From contig CM057344.1 in assembly GCA_030015575.1 (NCBI GenBank), positions 597,254,410 through 597,318,409 of the forward strand: 64,000 nucleotides of DNA, read 5' to 3'. The stretch comes from Agapanthus africanus (taxonomy: Eukaryota > Streptophyta > Magnoliopsida > Asparagales > Amaryllidaceae). Position numbers and translations under genes: made by a program. Positions 46,031-54,907 of this stretch are shown piece by piece. The notes below the pieces were generated by a model that saw only the letters and a program-made list of their open reading frames with translations, was not told the origin of the DNA and made no database searches. How positions within the stretch are numbered: position 1 is the first letter of the stretch; each line of letters begins with the position of its first letter.

Positions 46031-46862
46031 AGACCCTTGGTCCTTGGTAATTTTTTTTTTTTTTACCATTCTCAAGAAATTAAATTTCAGAGCCTTGCTC
46101 TTACTTGAGAACCTCCAGAGCCTTGCTCTTGCGATTCCTTAAGAACTTCCAAGTTCTCTCCTTAGAACCATTCTAGGTAAATTAAATTAATTTAATTCAA
46201 ATCAAACTTAATTAACAGAGCCTTGCTCTTATAGATCTTTGATCTAAAGGAAACCCCTTTGGGGTTTCTTCAACAGAGCCTTGCTCTTATAGATCTTTGA
46301 TCTAAAGGAAACCCCTTTGGGGTTCCTATTCACAGAGCCTTGCTCTCAAAAATTTGCAGAGACTCTGTTCTTAGGTTTTAACCCATGAACAGAGCCCTGC
46401 TCGCAGATCAACTAGAAAACTTTTTAAAAGTTTCCATGGATCTTTAAGACCCCAAAATTTTAATTCTTAGGAGTTGTGAATTTTTATTACTGCTACAGAG
46501 TTAGGCTCTTTTTTAAGAAGTTTTATCCTTTTGAAACAGGAGTTTGACAAATGTCACTCTGTGACAGAGCTTTGCTCTGAAAAGAGGAGATCTTCTCCTT
46601 GTCTCTAGGGGTCCCCCCCCAATGAGGATATTCTCTTGGGAGTTCTTTTTATTGACTGATAGTCTCATCCAATGGTGGGATTGTCTCATCAAATGATGCG
46701 CCGTCATCTTGATTTTGTGGGTCCCCCTTTGGTCCCCTACCCACTGCATCACAGTGTGGAGCAAGATTTTTATTTATTATTATTTTTTTATCATTATTTT
46801 TTTTTTTTTTAATGTTTAAGCGCCAGGCCACTAATGATATATATATATTTTATGCGGGAAAG
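46031..46862 (+). other. Presumed 5' leader of the PMD gene
   Basis: The leader has several upstream ATGs (for example near 46434 and 46551) and no coding motif. A long T-rich tract (46780-46810) is followed by CCAG near 46826, so an intron in the 5' UTR could remove the upstream ATGs; this is inference. Confidence 0.4.
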
Positions 46863-49800
46863 ATGTCTGACGACTTGTCTTTTCCCTTCGTTCGCTCAGA
46901 AGGAGGGTTCCCACATGCACCAGTGGACCGGGTAGTGTTCGCCTTGATTAAAGATCACGATCCTGAGTGCAAGAGACTTCACCTATGGGGAAGGTGGTAC
47001 AGCCAGATTATCCAAGGCCGCCACAGTTTTAGTTCCGCCTCGCCTTCCGAACCCATAGTTACGATCCCCTATGCGGACAAACCCCCGGTGGAGTATGCCG
47101 TGGAGGTAAAAAATTGGAATTCAGACGACCTTCTCCAGCCTGCAATCGGCGCTATTCCGGTACAGCCGCCGCCGGCCATAGATATCTTGGGAAGGCGAAT
47201 CTGTCAGGGTGAAGCACGCCCTTGGGGACAGGCTTACAATATTGGATTGAATCCGCGACCGCTTGCTGGATACCTGCCATGGGCCCGGTACATTTTAGCG
47301 GCGAAAAGAGCTCACCTGACGAAGATAGGTTTATATTCCGCCGTCTACGTCTCGCTTTTCGAGTATCCTACTCCTCCAACGTGGTGGACAAAGGCCTTCA
47401 TCGAACAATGGAATATCCCCACGCATACTTTCCTGGCAGCGGATAGGGAAGTTTCAATTTCTCTAGAGGAATTCGTTGAGCTTTCTGGTTTACCGGCGAG
47501 GGGGGAGCACTACGAAGAGCTGCTTCCTCCTGATGAGTACGTCTTTGCCACCAAGCAAGTGGTACTCGACTTGACTCCGGAAAATGCCATCCAGCATCAG
47601 CATCCGGGCCTGGTAAGGGTGTTGGAGATTTACGAGGAGCTTCATTTGGAATTGGGCGACCGAGGAGTTAGTTTTGCGGACTTCATTGCTCGTTTTATTC
47701 GCCCGGAATTTTTATCAGAGCAAGGTGAGAAGTTCGCCCAACTTGCTGATCCTTTTGGTTTCGGCCTGGACCGCCGACCTTCATCGGAAATTGATCAGCG
47801 AAGTTTTTACCTTCCCGGCACTGCTAGCGTTCCTTTCTCAGAGATCGCCATTCCTGGCATGGATGAGGAGACCTTCTTCATCGGGTTCTTAGGTCTGTGG
47901 CTGTGCAGCTTCGCGCTTCCCATGCACCCACGCCTCATGCGGTCTTCTGTCTTCTACCCGGCGCATCGAATGGTGGCTGGTCTGCAATTATCAGTGGGGA
48001 TTGCTGGGTTGGCTTACCTCTACCATGGACTTAGCGTAGCGGCGGACGCTAGTGAGCCTGGGGTACAGCCTGCTAACTTCCCGATGCACTACTTCACTTC
48101 TTGGATGGAGCTGCATGTTCGAGGAGTGTTTGGTGCCCACAAAACTCCTCCGTTCTTTGAGAGATTTAAACTTCCGAGAATCATGCGATTGGTTGGGGCT
48201 TCCATCGTGTTCGCACCTCCGCGGGAGTCTCGGGGACTGCTTCTGCGTTCGCATCTAGTTGGGGCGAAGACCTCTTTTGTGGATAAAGTCATCACCATAG
48301 GTTCCGAGACCACTAAGTCGGTGGTGTCGCTGCGTGATGACTTTAAGGGCGGTGTTTCCGTGTTGAAGGCTCGAGAAATCCTCCACCTTTATTCCATTCG
48401 GCCGGGCTACTTGGTATTTAGGCAAAATGAAACGGCCCTCTTTATGAGGTATAATCCGCATCGATTTGCTCGGCAATCGAGTTATAACCAAGGGGTCCCG
48501 TTGGAAGCCTTCTTGGGAACACCTGCAGTCGGCTTAGAGGGGGTACGGAATGCAATGCATCACTTCATCCGGCTGAACACCGGCTCCTACTTTTTCATCA
48601 GTGAGCCCAGCTGTACCCCTAAGATACTCAATTCGTATGTAGCCTGGTATGCGCACGCGATGGGCCCAATTATCTTGATGGAGAAACGTCTACTGGTCGA
48701 TCGTAGGGCTGCGCCTCCCGGCGGCAATCGCAAGGCTCCATTGCAGCCTAGGATCCAGGTTATCCCTCCGACGAAAGAGGCCGGAGCAGATCGACCACGC
48801 GTGTTGGCCCCTCCGCGTGGACTGCCACTGCCTACTACGGTGGATGCCCCAACGGCACCCCGTGCTCCGACAGAGACGGTTAAAGCGGCATCGCCGGAGT
48901 CGGGTGCAGGAGCGGACATCGGGACTCGCCGCCCGAAAGTGACTGCCAAAACTGGCAAGCGCAAAGCTGCTCCGGGTGGATCCAAGGCTGGTGAACAAAA
49001 GAAGAAGAAGTCCACCTTATCCCTCGACGCGATTCTTAACTTAGAGCCCGCGGCTCATCCTGCCGAGACTATATGTGAGTACGGCAGCAACGAGGGTTTC
49101 GTGGTGGATCCTGAGGACACCAACCTAGCCGCCGCCATTGCAGAATCAGAGCGATCAGCGAGGCTCGAAGCGATGCTGAGTAAACTCGCCGAGTCCGGTA
49201 ATCATCAGACGCCTTATTTGTTATCTCATTGCACTCTATATTGTTACATTTAACTAACTCTTGCTCCCTTTTTTAACAGGTATCTCCACTGAAGATGCTA
49301 TCGCTGCATCCTTGAAGACCTTCCAAGAGGAGGAGAAGAAACGTGCCCTGGCAAGCGTCGGTATGTTTTATCCCTTTCTCTTTTATAAGGAAAGTTTGTT
49401 GTTTTTTTATGATAGTCGACCTGACCTTCTCTTGTTTCTTTACAGGGGTGGTATTAATCGGCGCCAGGACCCTTCCCAGGCCCGTCATCGAAGTCGCCGC
49501 TCCGTCAAAGCTACCGCAAGAGCCTTGGCCTGATGCAACAACGAGGGATGCTCTGAAAAATTTGGAGGCATCCCTCTACACGGATGAGGAGGCTTCGCTC
49601 AAGGAAGCTCTGATGGCATCTGTCTCATCGGCTCAAGAGGAGCGGAAGCGGTCCAGACGCGAAGCTAAGGCGCGCAGAGCTGCTCTGGCCGCAGGAGCGG
49701 GCCCTAGCACTGTTCCTCACGCTAGTACTCCTTCTGAAGAGCCCCCTGTGGCTCTGTCTACCGCTCATCGGCAAGTTGCACGCGCGGTTCGGAACGCCAA

Positions 49801-51680
49801 TGATAAATCCGCTTCAGGTAGTACTCCTTTCAGAGCCTTGTTGTATGACTTGTAAAACTATTGGCTCATACATATCTCATCTTGCAGGGTCAAGTCCAAC
49901 TGAGGGGGAGGTGGAGACGACCGTCGAACCTAAGGGAGCGGAAGAAGCGGTACTCGCCGAACCCGAACCGATAGTGGACAACTTTGTCGAGGTCATGGGG
50001 CCTGGAGCTGAGATTGAGGAACCTACCGCGGAGAAGGTCATTGATGCCGCGCCCGAAGTGGCGGCAGATGAGATGATTGTCTCAACTGAGCCGAAGGCGG
50101 TAGAGGGCGAGGTGCCTGAGGACGGGGACCTCGTGGTGCCGATGGACGGGGCAGCTGTATTCGCTGATCCTGAGGGAGCAGCAGGTGAGGCGGCCATGAT
50201 TCCTGAAGACGAGCTAGGCGCTCCTTCTCAGGAATCTGGCAATGTTCCTGTTTTGGCTCTCCTTGCCTACGATCTCCCGCCACCTGTAGAGCTTGAGAGC
50301 ACAACAACGGTTCCCCTGGAATCGGGTGATGAAGCTACAGGCGGTGGCCTTCCGTCAGTGGAGGAAGGGACTGCCTCCGTTTGTGCGGGCAGTTTGTCAG
50401 GTAAAAATTTTGAGTCACCAGCGTTTCCCCTTTTTCGTATGTATCTCGTGATCTCTTCTAACAAGCTTGTTCTTGCAGGTGCGGCCAGCACTGATGCTCC
50501 ATTGCTCGAGGGGGCACCGTCAACTACTGCTTTGGCAGTAGTCACTCCTCAGCCTTCCCTTGTGCCATCGCGGATGTCGGAAGGTATGAATTTATGACTT
50601 ATGCATTAATCTTTTAACGTGCAGCCTATGTACTAACGTTATACCACTATGCTCTTTTCAGGAGTGTTCTTCGATCATTTGTATCAAGTGCTGCTTCCAC
50701 ATTTCGCCTTCCCTTCCGAGCCCGCTTCTCCCTCTAGAGGTACTGGTAAGCGCTGTCTTGGTCTCTTTTGAGGGAATATAGGATTGTATCTGACTTTTCC
50801 TCTTCCTGATTGCAGTGCCTCAAATCGAAGGAGGGGACACCAGGCCTGCGCTGCCACCGGCGCCTCCGGCTTTGCCGTCCGTTGCGACTGGTACAGATAT
50901 TCCTTTCCCCTTTTTACATGATCTTCCACCGATTTTTCGAACCATTGTTTGACCACGTTTCGTTTTTCAGCCATTGTTCCAGTTCTGACCTCTTTTGAGT
51001 CTCACGTCCTCTTGCCGGCGGGTCCTTTCTTGAGACGCCCATCTTCAAAGGGTGCTGTGATGAGCCTGAGTATGCTGAGCGGATACATCGAAGAGCTCAA
51101 CGTGGATGCCCTACCTTCTGCCATAGATTTCGCGGTGGATGTTAACCCGATGTTGGCAGCGCTCGTAACTTTTCATAACGAAGGCGTCGTCAAATCGTGG
51201 GTTGACCACTGCAGAGAGATCGAGGCCCGTCTGCATCGGTTGGAGTCGACCCGCCCTTCTCCTGAGGTTTTGGCCGCTAGCGCCGAACGGACAACTTGGC
51301 TTGAGCAAAGCGCCTCTTATCTCCGCCATTTGGAGCAGGAGGCAGCTTTACGGCTAAAGGCGCATCAGGAATCTTCAAACGCGACCGCTTGCCTTCGTGC
51401 TGAAGTTAGGACGAATGCTGCTGAGGTGAAAGCTGCCTTCGAAGGTCTTCTCAAGCGTATATCTAATGGGCTAGCTCTGAGGCGGAAACTTGATGCTGCT
51501 GAGCGTGACGTCCAAGGCCAAGAAGCAGCTCAGCAAGTTATTGGGGAAGAGCTTGCATCCTTCGCGCAGCAGCGGGCTCAAGTGGAGGCTGAACTGGCAG
51601 TGGTAGTTGATCAAGAGAAGGCGTGGGAAGAAGTACGCGAGCAATTGATAGGGTTATTTAAGATGCTTCCTTCCCAGTAG
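46863..51680 (+). CDS. Plant mobile domain (PMD) protein, 8 exons, antisense gene of Tat-B
   Basis: The exons are 46863-49197, 49280-49360, 49446-49817, 49888-50400, 50479-50583, 50662-50745, 50816-50890 and 50971-51680. All introns are GT-AG, 70-85 bases long and in phase 1; together they encode about 1424 residues. Exon 1 carries a plant-mobile-domain signature, WNIPTHTFLAADREVSISLEEF then LSGLPARG (about residues 180-220), and FFIGFLGLWLCSFALP further on. A basic run with KKKKK near 49000 may be a nuclear signal. Exons 2-7 encode an acidic Ala/Glu/Pro-rich linker and exon 8 a long coiled coil. An in-frame ATG at 46812 would add 17 residues of AT-rich leader. Function is unknown; Arabidopsis PMD proteins MAIN and MAIL1 affect transposon silencing. 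Confidence 0.85.
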
Positions 51681-51924
51681 CTGCCCTTGTATCAATATAC
51701 TTGTAATTTTCTTTTTCGAATAAGATGTATACATTCTTTATCCTTTTGCACGATTCACCATGTACTTGACTGAATTAATAAATAAAGATACACATTTTTT
51801 TTTTGCAATGTCTTGTATCATTTCTTTGCTTTCTCCCTTCTCTTATTATCAGCATGCTGTCTTGATAAACATGATTGACAGGTAATAGAGTAAGCATTTT
51901 GGTTTCTTCGAGATATAGCGATGG
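51681..51924 (+). other. 3' UTR of the PMD gene
   Basis: AT-rich sequence follows the stop codon, with overlapping AATAAA signals at 51777-51786 and AATAAG at about 51719. It is the expected end of the plus-strand transcript. Confidence 0.55.
51777..51786 (+). terminator. Poly(A) signals of the PMD gene
   Basis: AATAAATAAA contains two overlapping canonical AATAAA hexamers about 100 bases after the stop codon. Confidence 0.6.
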
Positions 51925-52175
51925 CTTAGGCCGCAGGTTCAGATCTGCTGCCTAAGACTTTTCAACTCTATGAGTCGTGAGGGTCTCATAGAGACTTTTC
52001 TCCCTACGGATCGAGAGGATCTCGTAGGTGGATTTTCTCCTTAGGAATCGTGAGGATTCCCAAGTGTGGTTTTCTCTCATAAGTCGAAAGGATCCTATAA
52101 GAGAATTTCTCCCTCTTACGAGTCGAGGGGGCTCGTAAGCGGTTGTTTCCCTCTTTGTCGAGAATCGACTTCGGA
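51925..52175. repeat. Hairpin block 1
   Basis: Ordered inverted repeats begin with CTTAGGCCGCAG..CTGCTGCCTAAG (51925-51956). Next come CTCTATGAG-tcgtgagggt-CTCATAGAG (51966-51993), CCTACG..CGTAGG (near 52012), CTTAGGAATC..GATTCCCAAG (near 52041), a weaker pair near 52080, and CTTACGAG-tcgaggggg-CTCGTAAG (52115-52139). Loops keep the pattern TCGNGAGGNT while stems change. Confidence 0.85.
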
Positions 52176-52271
52176 GAGTGAGACCCGTGAATAGTATGCA
52201 AGAGACCATTTAGGATTGACTTGCAGGATCCCATTGTTCAGGAAGCAAGTTTTTGAATCCTTACTGCCCGA

Positions 52272-53280
52272 GATGTGAGTCAGAAAAGCTCTCGTCACGG
52301 AGCGTTTGTATCCGTGAGTTGAGAAGTTTTGCGAGGGATTATTTGTTTCCCAAGCGCCAAGGATTATTTGTGTCCTTGGGGTTTGAAACGAGTCGAGGGT
52401 TCCTACGGAGGCACTGGTGGCTCTGCGGGTCGACGCGGATCAGGAAGCTCTCGTCAAGGAGTGTTTGTATCCGTGAGTTGAGAAGTTTTTTGCGAGGGAT
52501 TATTTGTTTCCCAAGCGCCAAGGATTATTTGTGTCCTTGGGGTTTGAAACGAGTCGATGGTTCCTACGGAGGCACTGGTGGCTCTGCGGGTCGACGCGGA
52601 TCAGGAAGCTCTCGTCAAGGAGTGTTTGTATCCGTGAGTTGAGAAGTTTTGCGAGGGATTATTTGTTTCCCAAGCTCCAAGGATTATTTGTGTCCTTGGG
52701 GTTTGAAACGAGTCGATGGTTCCTACGGAGGCACTGGTGGCTCTGCGGGTCGACGCGGATCAGGAAGCTCTCGTCAAGGAGTGTTTGTATCCGTGAGTTG
52801 AGAAGTTTTGCGAGGGATTATTTGTTTCCCAAGCGCCAAGGATTATTTGTGTCCTTGGGGTTTGAAACGAGTCGAGGGTTCCTACGGAGGCACTGGTGGC
52901 TCTGCGGGTCGACGCGGATCAGGAAGCTCTCGTCAAGGAGTGTTTGTATCCGTGAGTTGAGAAGTTTTGCGAGGGATTATTTGTTTCCCAAGCTCCAAGG
53001 ATTATTTGTGTCCTTAGGGTTTGAAACGAGTCGATGGTTCCTACGGAGGCACTGGTGGCTCTGCGGGTCGACGCGGATCAGGAAGCTCTCGTCAAGGAGT
53101 GTTTGTATCCGTGAGTTGAGAAGTTTTGCGAGGGATTATTTGTTTCCCAAGCTCCAAGGATTATTTGTGTCCTTGGGGTTTGAAATGAGTCGATGGTTCC
53201 TACGGAGGCACTGGTGGCTCTGCGGGTCGACGCGGATCAGGAAGCTCTCGTCAAGGAGTGTTTGTATCCGTGAGTCGAGG
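52272..53280. repeat. 159-bp tandem repeat, about six copies
   Basis: The marker 'cgacgcggatcaggaagctc' recurs at 52431, 52592, 52751, 52910, 53069 and 53228. The last four steps are exactly 159 bases and the first is 161. Because 159 is 53 codons, a plus-strand frame stays open at 52504-53292, but the protein is only the repeat. Each unit has the hairpin CCAAGGA..TCCTTGG. A first, more diverged copy begins near 52272. Confidence 0.95.
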
Positions 53281-53518
53281 AATTTGTGTTGAAGTCACTG
53301 GCTTCTTCGGTTGGAATGAACCATTGAGGTTTGGCTTTATCGTTCGACGGAATCCGCTGGGGAAGTATGGTTTCTTCTTTGTTTACGCCCTTGGATCGTA
53401 TACAGGGATCGATGTGATCTTAACTGTAGGGCCGAAGTTTCATCATTTCTTATTTTTGTTTTATTTTATTTCCGCGATGCTCTATCATTTCAGCTTTTAT
53501 ATCGCGAAGGTCGCGATT
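53281..53518. other. Spacer sequence, nothing recognised
   Basis: Unique-looking spacer between two repeat arrays. The plus-strand frame 53258-53968 runs through it into the next repeats and has no domain. Confidence 0.4.
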
Positions 53519-53712
53519 GCCCAATCATTTCGGCTATTTTTCGCGGTGCCCAATCATTTCGGCTATTTTTCGCGGTGCCCAATCATTTCGGCTATTTTTT
53601 GTTTTTACTCGCTGCTTTTTATTGCGAGTTGCCCAATCATTTCGGCTATTTTGCATGCATACATTTTACTTGCTGCTTTTTATTGCGAGTTGCCCTATCA
53701 TTTCGGCTATTT
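53519..53712. repeat. CCCAATCATTTCGGCTATTT repeats
   Basis: Five copies occur at 53519, 53548, 53577, 53631 and 53692 (the last with one change). The first three are 29 bases apart. Copies 4 and 5 share a longer flank, 'gctgctttttattgcgagtt'. Confidence 0.88.
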
Positions 53713-53848
53713 CGTATGCATGAGCGGCCTGCTGGCTTTTGCCGTAAACCCGAAATTGGATACCGATTTCGGCATCAGCACCGCTACAACTGTGATATTA
53801 CCAGGAGCGAATCATCATTTGCCTCTGTCGTTGTCGAACAAAGGAGGC

Positions 53849-54075
53849 TTAGCGACCAGGGTTAGGGTCCTGTCGGCTAAGGCTTTTGACTTCATGAGCC
53901 GTAAGGGTCTCGTGAAGGTATTTCTCCCTACAAGTCGTGGGGATCTTGTAGGTGTATTTTTTCCTTAGGAATCTTAAGGGTTCCAAAGTGTTTTGTTCCT
54001 CTGTAAGTCATAAGGATCCTACAGGGGGGGTTTTCTTCTTGTAAATCGAGAGGACTTACAAGGGTTATGCGAACA
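53849..54075. repeat. Hairpin block 2
   Basis: It has the same order of hairpins as block 1: CTTAGC..GCTAAG (53849-53882), CTTCATGAG..CTCGTGAAG (near 53890-53918), CCTACAAG-tcgtggggat-CTTGTAGG (53927-53952), CTTAGGAA..TTCCAAAG, a CTGTAAG..CCTACAG pair (near 54001-54023), and CTTGTAA..TTACAAG (54038-54062). Confidence 0.85.
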
Positions 54076-54196
54076 TATCCCCGATCACGGATGGACCTTG
54101 GTTAGGGAAATGTCTATTCGCGCCCGTAGATTGTATACAAGGGTCAATATTGAACCACTTGTAGGGCAACATTGGAAGTTTGTGGGGGTTTGCTTA

Positions 54197-54415
54197 AGCA
54201 CAGGTTTAGGTCTCTGTGACTTAAGACTTTCAAATCCTATGAGCCGTGAGGGTCCCATAAGAGAGTTCTCCTTACGAGTCGTGAGGATCTCGCGAGCGTA
54301 TTTTCTCCTTAGGAATCGTGGGGATTCCTAAGTGTGTTGTTCCCTTGTAAGTCGTAAGGATCTCACGCAGGTGGTTTCTCCTTACAGGGTCAAGAGGACC
54401 CTGTAAGGGTTTTTT
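54197..54415. repeat. Hairpin block 3
   Basis: This is the third copy of the series: CTTAAG.CACAG..CTGTG.CTTAAG (about 54194-54228), TATGAG..CCCATA, CTTACGAG..CTCGCGAG, CTTAGGAATC..GATTCCTAAG (54308-54332, 10 perfect pairs), a weak pair, and CCTTACAGGGTC-aagag-GACCCTGTAAGG (54380-54408, 12 perfect pairs). Confidence 0.85.
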
Positions 54416-54419
54416 AACG

Positions 54420-54725
54420 AAGTTGCGCCCTTTCGGGTTTTCACAAACATTCGCCGGTAGTCCTGCTGTTTTTACTCACGGAGCCCTTTCGGGTTTTCAT
54501 CCGTGCCCATTTTGCTTATGGACATATCGTTTTTTTTTTGTTTTTTTTTTTTTTTTTCTAATTTTCTTTTTCTCTTTTTTTTTTTTTTTTTTAACGAGGT
54601 CGCGCCCTTTCGGGTTTTCACGAACACTCGCCGGTAGCCCTGCTGTTTTTACTCACGGAGCCCCTTCGGGTTTTCATCCGTGCCCTTTTTGCTTATGGAC
54701 ATACCGTTTTTTTTTGTTTTTTTTT
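54420..54725. repeat. Tandem duplication with poly(T) tracts
   Basis: 'cgccctttcgggttttcac..cgccggtag' through 'tttgcttatggacata' occurs at about 54425-54530 and again at about 54602-54705. A T-rich run follows each copy (54530-54594 and 54706-54728). On the element's sense strand these are A-rich tracts. Confidence 0.85.
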
Positions 54726-54757
54726 TATATCTCGTCAGCCTAAAGATGCTGCGGTAG

Positions 54758-54812
54758 TAGTTTTAAAGACGTCTCGGTCTGATATTAGTTTAAGGACATT
54801 TCGGTCCGACAT
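54758..54812. repeat. Two LTR-type GGTCC repeat units outside the LTR
   Basis: 'agttttaaagacgtctcggtctgatatt' and 'agtttaaggacatttcggtccgac' match the tandem units of LTR A and LTR B but lie within 150 bases of the pol stop codon. Confidence 0.75.
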
Positions 54813-54907
54813 GGAGAAGGCCGGCTACTGCTTATAAAGCTTGAGCTCAGGAAGATAGCGAGCGGACATAGTCGTCGTCATCTACCATTGACCTAGGCTG
54901 TGGCTCA

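Larger units (their letters stand above)
45763..46578. repeat. Dispersed AGAGC-CTT-GCTCT hairpins
   Basis: The 13-mer AGAGCCTTGCTCT occurs at 45763, 45894, 46089, 46117, 46217, 46275 and 46334, with the variant AGAGCTTTGCTCT at 46566. Arms are five perfect pairs around a 3-base loop. The copies straddle the LTR terminus at 45920. Those at 46217 and 46275 belong to a 58-bp direct duplication. Confidence 0.85.

Noticed and set aside
52504-53292. 262-codon plus-strand ORF
   Set aside because: It is open only because the 159-bp repeat is a multiple of three; its protein is the repeat itself.
53258-53968. 236-codon plus-strand ORF in the Tat-B spacer
   Set aside because: It spans the end of the 159-bp array, the 29-bp repeats and part of hairpin block 2, and shows no domain or start context.
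51925-54415. CRISPR-like array
   Set aside because: There are no identical repeats separated by unique spacers, and the context is a plant retrotransposon; the structure is a set of hairpins with differing stems.
54423-54743. 106-codon Phe-rich ORF
   Set aside because: It is a translation of a tandem duplication and poly(T) runs.
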